A DNA stretch of 64,000 bases from Chryseobacterium luteum. GTDB taxonomy: Bacteria > Bacteroidota > Bacteroidia > Flavobacteriales > Weeksellaceae. The stretch covers positions 1-64,000 of the forward strand of contig NZ_JPRO01000016.1 in the NCBI RefSeq assembly GCF_000737785.1, read 5' to 3'. Each line of letters opens with the position of its first letter. The first letter of the stretch is position 1. The notes beneath the pieces were generated by a model that was not told where the DNA came from, searched no databases, and worked only from the letters and a program-made list of their open reading frames with translations. Shown in pieces: positions 1-8,843 of this stretch. Position numbers and translations under genes: made by a program.

Positions 1-1
1 A

Positions 2-1396
2 ATTTCAAAACACCCGAATCCGAGAGAAATTTATAAAGAAAAATTACTTAAGGACAGCATTACTTCCAACGATGTGATTGCAAAAATGGAATCAGATTTC
101 AAAGCACTTTTAGATAAAGACTTTGATGCTTCCAAAGAGATCGAAAAAAATGCAATGGATCTTTTCATGGCAGAAGACTGGACCAATTATCCGATCGGAA
201 AAAGAGGGGCAGTTCAGATTCCTGTAGATACAAAATATAACTTAGAGAAGCTTAAAGAACTGGCCATTAAAATGTCATCTCTTCCGGCTGATAAAAAATT
301 CATCAATAAAATTACAAGACTGTTTGATAACCGTGTTAAGGCTATCGAAGGAAACTCATTAGACTGGGCTCTTGGAGAATGGCTTGCATACGCAACACTT
401 CTTGTGGAAGGGCACAATGTGAGAATTTCCGGAGAAGATGTGGAAAGAGGAACATTCTCTCACAGGCATGCCGTGGTGAAAACCGAAGATACAGAAGAAG
501 AGTATATCCCATTGAGACACGTATCAGAAAGCAGATTTGATATATTCAACTCTCACCTTTCGGAATACGGAGTTTTAGGTTTCGATTACGGATATGCAAT
601 GGCTTCTCCTAATACGCTGACGGTTTGGGAAGCCCAGTTCGGAGACTTTGTGAACGGTGCTCAGATCATCGTTGACCAGTATCTGGCTGCCGCAGAAGAA
701 AAATGGAAGATCCAGGACGGATTGGTAATGCTGCTGCCTCACGGTTCAGAAGGCCAGGGAGCAGAACACTCTTCAGCAAGATTAGAAAGATTCTTAACGC
801 TTTGTGCGAACGAAAATATGGTGGTAGCCAATATCACTTCACCTGCCAACTATTTCCACTTACTAAGAAGACAGCTTAAATGGTCATTCAGAAAACCGCT
901 GATCGTAATGAGCCCTAAATCTCTCCTGAGACACCCGAAAGTGGTTTCTCCGCTGGAAGATTTCGCAAACGGTTCATTCCAGCCGATATTGGACGATCCT
1001 ACGGCAGATCCTAAAAAAGTAGAAAAATTAGTATTGTGTTCAGGTAAACTGTACTTCGAATTATTGGCGAAGAAAGAAGAGCTTAACTGTGAAAATATTG
1101 CCCTGGTAAGATTGGAGCAGTTATATCCTATTCAGGCAGATGCACTGGATGCGATCTTCAGCAAATACGAGAACAGAACACATTTGGTTTGGGCTCAGGA
1201 AGAACCTGAAAACATGGGGGCGTGGTCTTATATCCTGAGAAACTTCAGAGATACAGGAATCCAGGTAGTATCTCCGGTACCAAGCGGTGCTCCAGCTCCG
1301 GGAAGCCACAAGATGTTTGAGAAAAACCAGAATGCAGTGATCAACAGAGTTTTTGACAGGGACGATGCTCCTGCAAAAAGACCTGTTACAGCGTAA
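2..1396 (+). CDS. sucA: 2-oxoglutarate dehydrogenase E1 component, C-terminal part (5' end outside window)
   Basis: Thiamine-diphosphate-dependent E1 of the 2-oxoglutarate dehydrogenase complex (TCA cycle). The frame is open from base 2, and the residues before the first in-window Met (HPNPREIYKEKLL) are typical E1 sequence, so the gene is cut by the window edge and does not start at base 74. The roughly 464 residues left cover the transketolase-like pyrimidine-binding and C-terminal domains. Visible E1o signatures are GTFSHRHAV, SEYGVLGFDYGYA, EAQFGDFVNGAQ and LPHGSEGQGAEHSSAR, the last with the conserved active-site histidine region. sucB follows after 41 nt on the same strand with no terminator between, so the two form an operon. 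The third subunit, E3, is not in the window. Confidence 0.96.
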   Translation: MSKHPNPREIYKEKLLKDSITSNDVIAKMESDFKALLDKDFDASKEIEKNAMDLFMAEDWTNYPIGKRGAVQIPVDTKYNLEKLKELAIKMSSLPADKKFINKITRLFDNRVKAIEGNSLDWALGEWLAYATLLVEGHNVRISGEDVERGTFSHRHAVVKTEDTEEEYIPLRHVSESRFDIFNSHLSEYGVLGFDYGYAMASPNTLTVWEAQFGDFVNGAQIIVDQYLAAAEEKWKIQDGLVMLLPHGSEGQGAEHSSARLERFLTLCANENMVVANITSPANYFHLLRRQLKWSFRKPLIVMSPKSLLRHPKVVSPLEDFANGSFQPILDDPTADPKKVEKLVLCSGKLYFELLAKKEELNCENIALVRLEQLYPIQADALDAIFSKYENRTHLVWAQEEPENMGAWSYILRNFRDTGIQVVSPVPSGAPAPGSHKMFEKNQNAVINRVFDRDDAPAKRPVTA

Positions 1397-1437
1397 TTAA
1401 GAATAATACCCAATTAAAAAAATAAAAAATACTCAAT

Positions 1438-2697
1438 ATGTCAGTTTTAGAAATGAAAGTTCCTTCACCGGGAGAATCCATTACAGAAGTTGAAATTGCA
1501 ACTTGGCTTGTGAAAGATGGTGATTATGTAGAAAAAGATCAGCCCATCGCAGAAGTAGACTCAGACAAAGCAACTCTTGAATTACCTGCGGAAGAAAGCG
1601 GTGTAATCACGTTAAAAGCAGAAGAGGGCGATGTAGTACAGGTTGGCCAGGTAGTTTGTTTAATTGATATGGATGCAGCAAGACCTGAAGGCGCAAGCGC
1701 TGCTCCGGCTGCTGAAGCTCCAAAACAGGAAGAAGCCCCGAAAGCTGCTGAACCGGCTAAACAGGAAGCTCCAAAACCGGCTGCACCAACTCCGGCTCCG
1801 CAAACTTATGCCACAGGAGCACCATCTCCTGCAGCTAAAAAGATCCTTGACGAAAAAGGGATCGAGGCAGGACAGGTTTCAGGAAGCGGAAGAGACGGAA
1901 GAATCACTAAAACTGATGCAGAATTAGCTGCTGTTCCTGCTTTAGGAGGAAGCCCTTCTACTGCAACAGGTGCCCGTACGACCACGACAACCAAACTTTC
2001 AGTTCTAAGAAGAAAAATCGCTTCAAGATTGGTTGCTGTAAAGAACGAAACGGCAATGTTAACGACTTTCAATGAAGTTGACATGTCTGAAATCTTCAGA
2101 TTAAGAAAATTATATAAAGAAGAATTTGGACAGAAGCACGGAGTAGGATTAGGCTTTATGTCTTTCTTTACAAAAGCTGTGACAAGAGCATTGCAGATGT
2201 ATCCGGATGTAAATGCATCTATTGACGGGGATTTCAAAATAAACTATGATTTCTGCGATATCTCAATTGCCGTTTCAGGTCCTAAAGGTCTGATGGTTCC
2301 GGTATTGAGAAATGCTGAAAATATGTCTTTCGCCGGAGTTGAAGCCAATATCAAAGATCTTGCTACCAAAGTAAGAGACGGGAAAATTACCGTTGATGAA
2401 ATGACTGGCGGTACATTCACCATTACAAACGGCGGTACTTTCGGATCTATGATGTCTACACCAATCATCAACCCTCCACAGTCTGCTATCCTTGGAATGC
2501 ACAATATCATCCAGAGACCGGTAGCGGTTGACGGGCAGGTAGTGATAAGACCAATGATGTACGTAGCTATGTCGTATGACCACAGAATTATCGACGGAAA
2601 AGAGTCTGTAGGATTCCTTGTAGCGGTAAAAGAAGGTATCGACAATCCTGTTGAAATACTGATGGGAGGTGACGAAAGAAAAGGCCTTGGATTATAA
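1438..2697 (+). CDS. sucB: dihydrolipoyllysine-residue succinyltransferase, E2 of 2-oxoglutarate dehydrogenase
   Basis: Transfers succinyl groups from E1 to CoA through a swinging lipoyl arm. One lipoyl domain spans residues 1-78, with the lipoylated Lys about residue 44 in DSDKATLE. An Ala/Pro/Glu-rich flexible linker follows (about 80-125), then a peripheral subunit-binding domain (about 128-165, [12 protein letters not shown]...GRDGRITK) and the catalytic domain to residue 419. The catalytic motif SYDHRIIDG puts His near 382 and Asp near 386. Length and domain order are normal for odhB/sucB. Its position directly after sucA separates it from the second E2 gene at 12041-13357, whose lipoyl site is TDKVDSD. 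A terminator hairpin lies 30 nt downstream. Confidence 0.96.
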   Translation: MSVLEMKVPSPGESITEVEIATWLVKDGDYVEKDQPIAEVDSDKATLELPAEESGVITLKAEEGDVVQVGQVVCLIDMDAARPEGASAAPAAEAPKQEEAPKAAEPAKQEAPKPAAPTPAPQTYATGAPSPAAKKILDEKGIEAGQVSGSGRDGRITKTDAELAAVPALGGSPSTATGARTTTTTKLSVLRRKIASRLVAVKNETAMLTTFNEVDMSEIFRLRKLYKEEFGQKHGVGLGFMSFFTKAVTRALQMYPDVNASIDGDFKINYDFCDISIAVSGPKGLMVPVLRNAENMSFAGVEANIKDLATKVRDGKITVDEMTGGTFTITNGGTFGSMMSTPIINPPQSAILGMHNIIQRPVAVDGQVVIRPMMYVAMSYDHRIIDGKESVGFLVAVKEGIDNPVEILMGGDERKGLGL

Positions 2698-2726
2698 ATT
2701 TTAATAAATATTATAACCTAACTTAC

Positions 2727-2755
2727 AATCTCGCCTCAAAAAGGCGAGATTTTTG
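2727..2755 (+). terminator. rho-independent terminator after sucB
   Basis: GC-rich stem AATCTCGCCT / AGGCGAGATT with a CAAAA loop, followed by TTTTG. It lies 30 nt after the sucB stop and separates sucAB from apaG. Confidence 0.85.
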
Positions 2756-2777
2756 TATTTATCAAACAAATACTAAG

Positions 2778-3167
2778 ATGATGTTCTCAAAAATGACTTC
2801 CAATATCAAAGTTTCAGTAATACCTGAATATGATAGTAAAAACAGTTATCCGTCTGAAAACCGTTATGTCTTCAAGTATAATATTACCATTGAAAACGAT
2901 GGCAGTTTTCCGATCAAAGTACTTAAAAGAAAGTGGCTGATCTTCGATGTAGGTTTCGGATATACTGAGATCACAGGAGACGGTGTGATAGGATTGACAC
3001 CAGAGATTCCTGTAGGCGAAAATTTCGCTTATTTCTCTAATGTAATGCTCCGTTCAGGAGTAGGGAATATGAGCGGAAAATACCTGGTTAAAAACATGGA
3101 TACTCAGGAAACCTTTGAGATAGAGATCCCAAAGTTCAATCTGCTGTCTGAAGTGCTTAGTAATTAG
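2778..3167 (+). CDS. apaG: ApaG-family protein (DUF525)
   Basis: Small all-beta ApaG domain protein of 129 residues, the usual length. The family is linked genetically to Co2+/Mg2+ resistance, and its fold also occurs in F-box proteins; the biochemical role is unsettled. Visible signatures are RYVFKYNITIENDGSFPIKVLKRKW, then TGDGVIGLTPEIPVGENFAYFS and a C-terminal EIEIPKFNL. No signal peptide or membrane segment is seen. Two adjacent Met codons open the frame and either could be the start. It sits alone between the sucB terminator and a convergent exonuclease gene. Confidence 0.85.
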   Translation: MMFSKMTSNIKVSVIPEYDSKNSYPSENRYVFKYNITIENDGSFPIKVLKRKWLIFDVGFGYTEITGDGVIGLTPEIPVGENFAYFSNVMLRSGVGNMSGKYLVKNMDTQETFEIEIPKFNLLSEVLSN

Positions 3168-3193
3168 GATTATTCTTATTAAATATATGGCTG

Positions 3194-3225
3194 CTTATCT
3201 CTTTTAAGATAAGTATATTTTTAAG
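3194..3225. terminator. possible weak terminator between apaG and the convergent exonuclease gene
   Basis: Stem CTTATCT / AGATAAG (3194-3200 with 3207-3213) followed by an AT-rich tail. It lies between two convergent genes. The low GC content makes it weak. Confidence 0.4.
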
Positions 3226-3232
3226 TTTTCAG

Positions 3233-3790
3233 TTATAGTTTTTTGATGTACTTATTTAAAAAGGATTCATGTATTTCGTCGTTTTCAGTAATGATCAATT
3301 TCTCAAAAGCCAGTAAGGCAATTTTAGCACAGGCTTCTGCGTCGTCTCCTGCCCGGTGATGATTCAAACTGATTTGGTGATGTTCCGCCAGATGTTTCAG
3401 TCCGTATTTCGGAAGATAGTTCCATGATTTTTTAGCCAGCTGAATGCTGCAAAGATAATTAAGCTTAGGAGCAAACATGCCGTAATGTTCAAAACAGCCT
3501 CTTAGAACCCCTGCATCAAAGCTTGCATTATGGGCAATCATAAGTGTTCCATACATCATTTCTTCAGCTTCGTACCAGATTTCATCAAAAGTGGGAGCAT
3601 CTTTTACATCGTCAGGAGTTATCCCATGAACCTCAATATTAAATCTGCTGAAATAAGGGAAACTGGGCGGTTTGATGAGCCATGTTTTGGTTTCTACAAT
3701 TTTGGAATCCTGAACAATGCAAATACCCATTTCACATGCCGAATTTTTTTCGTGGGTGGCTGTTTCAAAATCTATTGCGCAGAAATCCAT
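3233..3790 (-). CDS. 3'-5' exonuclease, DEDDh (DnaQ-like) family
   Basis: Single-domain 185-residue exonuclease related to DNA polymerase III epsilon. ExoI motif DFETA carries Asp7 and Glu9. ExoII is AHNASFD, with Asp near 92. ExoIII is HRAGDD, with His145 and Asp150, giving the complete DEDDh metal-binding set. There is no polymerase or helicase domain, so it is a stand-alone nuclease and may act in repair or nucleotide turnover. The substrate cannot be told from sequence, and I do not call it dnaQ itself. It is monocistronic: it converges with apaG and is followed upstream by about 220 nt of non-coding DNA. Confidence 0.85.
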   Translation of the reverse strand: MDFCAIDFETATHEKNSACEMGICIVQDSKIVETKTWLIKPPSFPYFSRFNIEVHGITPDDVKDAPTFDEIWYEAEEMMYGTLMIAHNASFDAGVLRGCFEHYGMFAPKLNYLCSIQLAKKSWNYLPKYGLKHLAEHHQISLNHHRAGDDAEACAKIALLAFEKLIITENDEIHESFLNKYIKKL

Positions 3791-3966
3791 TTTTAATAAG
3801 CGATGAGTTTAGTGTTGTAATGATTGAATTGGTGTTAAGTGCAAGTTATAAATTTTTTGTGATATCAAGGCTTATGAGCCTGTGATATGTGACTTATTAT
3901 TTTTTACTAGCCCGGTCTTTTAATACTTCAGAGATAGGGAATTAAAGAAGGTTTTATAAAATATAT

Positions 3967-3988
3967 TTCCCGGATCAGATTTCGGGAA
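3967..3988 (-). terminator. possible terminator after the glycosyltransferase gene
   Basis: Short hairpin TTCCCG / CGGGAA in the 220-nt gap 3791-4010, about 20 nt beyond the stop of the leftward glycosyltransferase gene. The stem is only six pairs. I see nothing else identifiable in the gap. Confidence 0.4.
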
Positions 3989-4010
3989 TATGAATTACGA
4001 AAATCATTTC

Positions 4011-4988
4011 CTATCTGCCTCCTAAAAAGTGCTTAAAGATAAGCCATTTTGATTGGTAGAATCTAGTTTTCTGATGGTTCTGACGGAGCTTCCATGTTCC
4101 AGGAAGCTGGGCATAAAAGCCAAAGTGAGCTCTTAACACGGCCCAGAGGTGGGAGAAACCATTTTTTAATCCGAAATAAATTCCCGCAATTCCGTCTAAG
4201 CACAGCCTGAAAAATAGTAAGCCTATCAACTTAGGAAAAGGCAGGTTTTTCAGCATCATCGAAAGATTGTTTCTGATATTTAAATACGTCTTCTGTACAC
4301 TTTGTTTGTTCAGCGTTCCACCCCCTACATGGTATACTTTTGATTTTCCCGTATAGAAGATTTTCTTCCCGGAATTAATCAGTCTCCAGCAAAGGTCAAT
4401 CTCTTCCTGATGAGCAAAAAATCTTTCATCAAAACCGTTCTGGTCCCAAAAATCTTTTGAACGGATAAAAAAGCAACAGCCCGAAGCCCAGAAAATCTCT
4501 GTTTCATCATCATACTGGCCATTATCTTCTTCAAGATCATCAAATATACGTCCACGGCAGTAAGGATAGCCCAGATTGTCGATAAGACCCCCGGCTGCTC
4601 CGGCAAATTCAAACTGTTTTTTATGGTTAAAGGATAAGATCTTGGGTTGTACAGCTGAGATGGAAGGATCTTTTTCAAGTAAATCCAGGACCGGACTGAT
4701 CCAGTTTTCAGTAACTTCCACATCAGAATTGAGAAGGCAGTAATATTCGTTTTTTATTTCCTTTAAACCTTCATTATAACCACCTGCAAAACCATAATTC
4801 TGATGGTTTCTGATGATTTTTACCGTAGGAAAATGAGTCTGTGTAAATTCTATAGAATCATCGGTAGAAAGGTTGTCTATTATATAAATATCTGCATCCT
4901 GGGAAAAACGGACAACACCTGGAAGAAACTTTTCCAGCCAGTTTCTACCGTTCCAGTTTAAAATGACTACTGCTAAATTTTTCGGCAT
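4011..4988 (-). CDS. glycosyltransferase family 2, cell-surface polysaccharide type
   Basis: Inverting GT-A glycosyltransferase of 325 residues. The N-terminal part has the GT2 nucleotide-binding pattern (VVILNWNGRNWLEKFLP, IDNLSTDDS). The DxD-equivalent is NSDVEV at 87-92, and the acceptor/catalytic region is FFAHQEEIDLCWR. The architecture resembles rhamnosyltransferase-like enzymes of O-antigen or lipooligosaccharide assembly. The C-terminal region is hydrophobic and probably membrane-associated. It starts 5 nt after the lipid A-type acyltransferase gene on the same strand, so the two are almost certainly co-transcribed and both likely act on the outer-membrane glycolipid. Donor and acceptor are not predictable. 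Confidence 0.87.
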   Translation of the reverse strand: MPKNLAVVILNWNGRNWLEKFLPGVVRFSQDADIYIIDNLSTDDSIEFTQTHFPTVKIIRNHQNYGFAGGYNEGLKEIKNEYYCLLNSDVEVTENWISPVLDLLEKDPSISAVQPKILSFNHKKQFEFAGAAGGLIDNLGYPYCRGRIFDDLEEDNGQYDDETEIFWASGCCFFIRSKDFWDQNGFDERFFAHQEEIDLCWRLINSGKKIFYTGKSKVYHVGGGTLNKQSVQKTYLNIRNNLSMMLKNLPFPKLIGLLFFRLCLDGIAGIYFGLKNGFSHLWAVLRAHFGFYAQLPGTWKLRQNHQKTRFYQSKWLIFKHFLGGR

Positions 4989-4993
4989 CGGAA

Positions 4994-5878
4994 TTATATT
5001 TTTTCACCATCAAAAGTTTTAATGGAACCCTGGTATTTCCATTTCCTGTGCGACCACAGATAATTGTCCGGGTGCTTATGCAAAGTGTTTTCCAGGAGTT
5101 TGTGAAATTTCCTTACCACTTCATGCTCTGTAAACTTTTCACCGTCAGGATAAATTCTGTGATAATTTACCTGATAATAGCCCCGCTTTACCTTTTTCAT
5201 TTCACAGTAAATAAAAGCAAGGTCCATTCTGGTAGCCAGTTTATCATATCCTATAAAAGCAGGCGTTTTCTGATTCAAAAACTCCAATCCGTAATTAACG
5301 TGGGCAACATGCGGTGTCTGGTCTGCTACAAACATATAGCTCGATTCCCCGTCATTTTTAGACCTGAAGATATTCATGATCACCTCATTGGCCTCCAGTG
5401 CTTCATTCCCAAATTTATTCCTCACCTTTTTCATCTGGTTTTCCCAGAAATCACTGTTTACTTTTCTGTATACCGGATGGCAGTGCTTCTGCGGAATAAT
5501 CCTCGCAAAGGCATTCATCCATTCCCAGTTAAAGACATGTCCGGCAAGCATAATAACATTTTTACCTTCTGCTTTGGCCTCGTGGAAGACTTCCTGGTTG
5601 ATATGCTGCATTCTTACCCGTGATTCTGTTTCAGAAATGCTGAAGGATTTGATGGTTTCTACAAGGTAATCTGAAAAGTTAAGATAGAATTTCTTTCTTA
5701 TGGCTCTGATCTCTTCTTCTGACTTTTCAGGAAAAGAATTCCGGAGATTCTGTGTGATTACCTTCCTGCGGTAACCCACCAGATAATTGTTCAAAAAAAA
5801 CATAACGTCCGAAAAAATATACAATACCTTAAGCGGAAGTTTAGAAATAAAATATAATATTTTGATTAGGAAATTCAT
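4994..5878 (-). CDS. lysophospholipid / lipid A acyltransferase family (LpxL/HtrB-like)
   Basis: Inner-membrane acyltransferase of 294 residues. A hydrophobic anchor covers about residues 3-32. The catalytic HX4E motif is HVFNWE (His114, Glu119), followed by HPVYRKVNSDFWENQM and the substrate-binding stretch FVADQTPH. It lacks the extra domains of the fused enzymes. In Bacteroidota such proteins add secondary acyl chains to lipid A or make aminolipids; sequence alone does not decide which. It is first gene of a pair with the glycosyltransferase. A TAAATTTG promoter box lies only 8 nt before the start codon, suggesting a very short or absent leader. Confidence 0.87.
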   Translation of the reverse strand: MNFLIKILYFISKLPLKVLYIFSDVMFFLNNYLVGYRRKVITQNLRNSFPEKSEEEIRAIRKKFYLNFSDYLVETIKSFSISETESRVRMQHINQEVFHEAKAEGKNVIMLAGHVFNWEWMNAFARIIPQKHCHPVYRKVNSDFWENQMKKVRNKFGNEALEANEVIMNIFRSKNDGESSYMFVADQTPHVAHVNYGLEFLNQKTPAFIGYDKLATRMDLAFIYCEMKKVKRGYYQVNYHRIYPDGEKFTEHEVVRKFHKLLENTLHKHPDNYLWSHRKWKYQGSIKTFDGEKI

Positions 5879-5886
5879 AAAACATG

Positions 5887-5894
5887 CAAATTTA
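5887..5894 (-). promoter_or_regulatory. -7 promoter box of the acyltransferase-glycosyltransferase operon
   Basis: TAAATTTG on the minus strand matches the Bacteroidota TAnnTTTG element. Only 8 nt separate it from the ATG at 5878, so the transcript may be nearly leaderless. Confidence 0.6.
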
Positions 5895-5958
5895 GTGATA
5901 ATAAAATTATGGTTCTGTTTTTGCTTGTAATAAGTATTATTTTTTTTACTTTTATGTT

Positions 5959-6531
5959 ATGAAAAAATTGTCGATCATAGCCTTTCTGGGATTAAGTGTA
6001 CTGGCTTTTTCTCAAAATACCCAAAATGTGCCGGAAGCTAGAAAGCAGGATAACGCCCTTCTGGTAAAAGCGGATCATGCAGAACTGGATGCGAAGAAAA
6101 AAGCAGGTGAGGAAAAAGCAAAGCTACCGAAGCCTTATGACCCGAAAGCTAATGCGGAAGCCGATATCAACAAACTAATGGCGCAGGCTAAAAAAGAAGG
6201 AAAAAACATTATGATCCAGGCCGGTGGAAACTGGTGTATCTGGTGTCTCCGTTTTAATAATTTCGTCCAAAATACCCATGAACTAAAGGAAACGTTAGAT
6301 AAAAACTATTTGTATTATCACCTGAATTATTCTCCGGAAAACAAGAATGAAAAAGTTTTCGCTAAATATGTAGACATCAAAGAAGAGCTGGGCTATCCTT
6401 TTTTCATTGTTTTAGATAAAAACGGGAAAACAGTTCACGTCTTGAAAGACAGTTCAGTTCTCGAAGAGGGAAAAGGATACAGTAAAGAAAAAGTAAAAGA
6501 GTTCTTTAATCAATGGGTTCCTAAGTCATAA
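5959..6531 (+). CDS. secreted thioredoxin-like protein (thioredoxin_7 type)
   Basis: 190 residues with a clear signal peptide (MKKLSIIAFLGLSVLAFSQ, cleavage after about 19-20), so it is periplasmic. A charged Lys/Glu/Ala linker follows to about residue 70, then a thioredoxin fold with the redox motif CIWC (Cys93 and Cys96, preceded by Trp) and the cis-Pro region LGYPFFIV near 139. It probably acts as a disulfide reductase or isomerase, or passes electrons to a surface partner; no partner is encoded nearby. It diverges from the acyltransferase operon and ends at a strong terminator facing the aldehyde dehydrogenase gene. Confidence 0.82.
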   Translation: MKKLSIIAFLGLSVLAFSQNTQNVPEARKQDNALLVKADHAELDAKKKAGEEKAKLPKPYDPKANAEADINKLMAQAKKEGKNIMIQAGGNWCIWCLRFNNFVQNTHELKETLDKNYLYYHLNYSPENKNEKVFAKYVDIKEELGYPFFIVLDKNGKTVHVLKDSSVLEEGKGYSKEKVKEFFNQWVPKS

Positions 6532-6540
6532 GAAACATCA

Positions 6541-6568
6541 ACCGGGAAAAAAACTCCCGGTTTTTTTA
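6541..6568 (+). terminator. terminator after the thioredoxin-like gene
   Basis: Stem ACCGGGA / TCCCGGT followed by T7, immediately after the stop codon and between two convergent genes. Confidence 0.85.
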
Positions 6569-6569
6569 T

Positions 6570-7931
6570 TTACAGAAGCCTCCTGATCCAGTTTAATTTT
6601 TTTTCAGAATACGGTGGATATTTTACATTGGGCTCCCCCCAGGTTGATTTTTCCAGAATAGATTTCTGATGCGAAAAAGCTTCAAAGCCGAATTTCCCAT
6701 GATAACTTCCTGTGCCGGAATTTCCAACTCCTCCGAAAGGCAGACGGTCGTTGCTTAAATGCATGATCACGTCATTGATGCATCCGCCGCCAAAAGACAG
6801 TTTCGTTGTGAAAGCTTCTTTCTCTTCAGGGTTCTGCGTAAAAAGGTAGGCAGCAAGCGGTTTTTCAAGCTCCAGGAGGGTATTAAGAACCAGATTGAAA
6901 TTTGTAAAACTGATCACTGGGAGTATAGGACCGAAGATTTCCTCCTGCATTACGTCATCTTCCCAACTGATATTATTCAAAAGGGTAGGCTCTATAAACA
7001 GTTTCTTTTCATCGTAATTTCCTCCAAAATAAATTTTCTCTTTCTTAATAAGTTTCACAAGCCGCTGAAAGTTTCTTTCATTGATAATTCTTGTGTACTG
7101 TACGGAATCTGAACTGTATTTAAATTCCGTGATATACTTTCTCAGGGTTTCCAGGAACTGTTCGTGGATGGATTCTTCAACCAGCAGATAATCCGGTGCC
7201 ACACAGGTTTGCCCGGCATTGAGAAATTTTCCCCATACAATCCTTTTAGCGGCCACTTCAAGATCAGCATCCTTGGTGACAATGGCAGGAGACTTTCCGC
7301 CTAATTCAAGGACTACGGGTGTTAAATGTTCTGCAGCAGCCTGGTACACGATTTTTCCCACTTTTGTGCTCCCGGTGAAGAATATTTTGTCAAATTTTAG
7401 CTTTAAAAGCTCTGTTGTTTCATCAATGCCGCCTTCGTACACATACAGGTATTCGGGAGGAAAATTTTCATTGATGATTTTTGCCATCACCTTCATCGTG
7501 TTTTCCGCAATTTCACTGGGTTTCAAAATACAGCAGTTTCCTGCAGCCAATGCGGCGATAACAGGGGAGAGTGATAACTGATAAGGATAATTCCATGCGC
7601 CAATAACCAGAATACAGCCCAAAGGCTCGGGATGAATGCTGCTTTTTCCTATCTGATTGGCTAGATTCGTCCTGACTTTTTTTGGTTTTGAAAGTGAGTT
7701 TAAATTGTTCAGATAATAATTAATATCATTCAGGATAAAGGAAATTTCCGTGGTGAAAGTATCGAATTTCGATTTGCCGAAATCTTTGTAAATGGCTTCA
7801 TATAGGAGTTCTTCATGCTTAATAATGATGTCCCGGAGCTTTTCAAGGTACATTTTTCTGAACTTGATTTTTTTCGTCTGTTGTGTTTTGAAAAAATCTT
7901 TCTGATGATTTACGATTTCCTTAATTTCCAT
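6570..7931 (-). CDS. aldehyde dehydrogenase, NAD(P)+-dependent, class 3 / fatty-aldehyde type
   Basis: Oxidises aldehydes to acids. The class 3 family signature is complete: GAWNYPYQL, FTGSTKVGK, the general base Glu in LELGGKSPAIV (about residue 210), the catalytic Cys in NAGQTCVAPD (about 243) and GGCINDVIMH/NDRLPFGGVGNSG near the C-terminus. The frame is open for nine codons upstream, but the Met at 7931 (MEIKEIVNHQ) matches where family members begin. There is no N-terminal signal. Class 3 enzymes act on fatty and aromatic aldehydes. It is monocistronic and converges with the thioredoxin-like gene. Confidence 0.9.
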   Translation of the reverse strand: MEIKEIVNHQKDFFKTQQTKKIKFRKMYLEKLRDIIIKHEELLYEAIYKDFGKSKFDTFTTEISFILNDINYYLNNLNSLSKPKKVRTNLANQIGKSSIHPEPLGCILVIGAWNYPYQLSLSPVIAALAAGNCCILKPSEIAENTMKVMAKIINENFPPEYLYVYEGGIDETTELLKLKFDKIFFTGSTKVGKIVYQAAAEHLTPVVLELGGKSPAIVTKDADLEVAAKRIVWGKFLNAGQTCVAPDYLLVEESIHEQFLETLRKYITEFKYSSDSVQYTRIINERNFQRLVKLIKKEKIYFGGNYDEKKLFIEPTLLNNISWEDDVMQEEIFGPILPVISFTNFNLVLNTLLELEKPLAAYLFTQNPEEKEAFTTKLSFGGGCINDVIMHLSNDRLPFGGVGNSGTGSYHGKFGFEAFSHQKSILEKSTWGEPNVKYPPYSEKKLNWIRRLL

Positions 7932-8155
7932 ACAATCAAATTTCGGAAAGTATAGCAAATTTTCGGCCTAAATCATATCATATTTCTGACAGCAATTTTC
8001 ACGGTATCATACAGCAGTAAAATGAACAGGGCGATCAAAGTCAGCCGGAAGATTAAAAATAAAATCCAGAGGACTGGACAGCCATACAGGGAATTTGCTG
8101 GAGGAAAAAGCAGGCAATAGGTAGAAAATAGTATCCAGATAAAATGTACAAAAAA
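7932..8155 (-). other. intergenic region with a start-less hydrophobic reading frame
   Basis: On the minus strand a frame ending at TGA (7975-7973) is open for about 60 codons and would encode a strongly hydrophobic stretch (WILFLIFRLTLIALFILLLY). It has no ATG except one four codons before the stop, and it opens inside the rplI terminator. It may be a remnant of a small membrane protein or chance. No other feature was recognised here. Confidence 0.3.
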
Positions 8156-8176
8156 ACCACTTCAAATGAAGTGGTC
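8150..8176 (-). terminator. terminator of the ribosomal protein operon
   Basis: Minus strand: stem ACCACTTC / GAAGTGGT (8156-8175, 4-nt loop) followed by a T-run. It lies about 27 nt beyond the rplI stop. Confidence 0.85.
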
Positions 8177-8202
8177 TTGTATGGTGAGAAATCTGTAGCT
8201 TA

Positions 8203-8721
8203 TTAAGCTTCTTCAGAAGGAGTTTCTTCTACTACTTTAGCTTTAGGAGCAGCTGGCTTAGGAGCTTCTACCGGAGCATCAGATACAACGTCAAATTCGA
8301 AATTGTATTCAACATTTCTGTGTAGTCTGATATTTGCAGTAACTTTACCAGTTCTTTTAATAGTGTTCCCTGGGATTTTGATGTATTTCTTCTCTACAGA
8401 AACTCCAGCCTTAGCAAGAGCAGCAGAAAGATCAGAATTGTTGATAGATCCGAATAACTTGTCACCAGAACCTACTTTTGCAGGAATAGTGATAGAAGTT
8501 TTCTTTAACTGATCTACTACAGCATTAGCAGCAGCGATTAATTTAGCTTCTTCTTCTTTTCTGGCTTCTAAAGTAGCCTCTAAAGCTGCTTTGTTTTTAG
8601 GAGTTGCTAAAAGTGCAATTCCCTGAGGAAGTAAGAAGTTTCTTGCATAACCAGGCTTTACGCTTACTGTATCAAACTCAAGTCCTAAGTTTTCTACGTC
8701 TTTTTTTAAGATAATATCCAT
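8203..8721 (-). CDS. rplI: 50S ribosomal protein bL9
   Basis: Large-subunit protein that binds 23S rRNA with its N-domain and reaches across the ribosome surface. The N-terminal signature MDIILKKDVENLGLEFDTVSVKPGYARNFLLP is diagnostic. A long helix of about residues 45-75 links to the C-terminal domain. At 172 residues it is longer than the usual 148-150 because of an Ala/Pro/Glu-rich tail after about 150, which is probably disordered. Gene order rpsF-rpsR-rplI is conserved widely. A hairpin and a 125-nt spacer separate it from rpsR, which may lower its expression relative to the upstream genes. Confidence 0.97.
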   Translation of the reverse strand: MDIILKKDVENLGLEFDTVSVKPGYARNFLLPQGIALLATPKNKAALEATLEARKEEEAKLIAAANAVVDQLKKTSITIPAKVGSGDKLFGSINNSDLSAALAKAGVSVEKKYIKIPGNTIKRTGKVTANIRLHRNVEYNFEFDVVSDAPVEAPKPAAPKAKVVEETPSEEA

Positions 8722-8773
8722 TGTTGTTGTCCGTTTTTAGTTTTAGAGAAAAGAAAAAAGAAAAAAGATTAAA

Positions 8774-8788
8774 GACAAGATGTCTTAG
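8774..8788. repeat. short inverted repeat before rplI
   Basis: AAGACA-AGA-TGTCTT, a perfect six-base inverted repeat about 53 nt before the rplI start. It could be an RNA hairpin in the leader or a protein site; no function can be assigned. Confidence 0.35.
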
Positions 8789-8843
8789 AAATTATTTCTT
8801 TTCTTCAATCTAAAAATCGTTAGAATTAAATTATTTATTCAGC

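Noticed and set aside
5048..5623. 191-codon open frame opposite the acyltransferase gene
   Set aside because: Antisense shadow: the minus-strand protein has the full LpxL-type motifs, the plus-strand frame has none.
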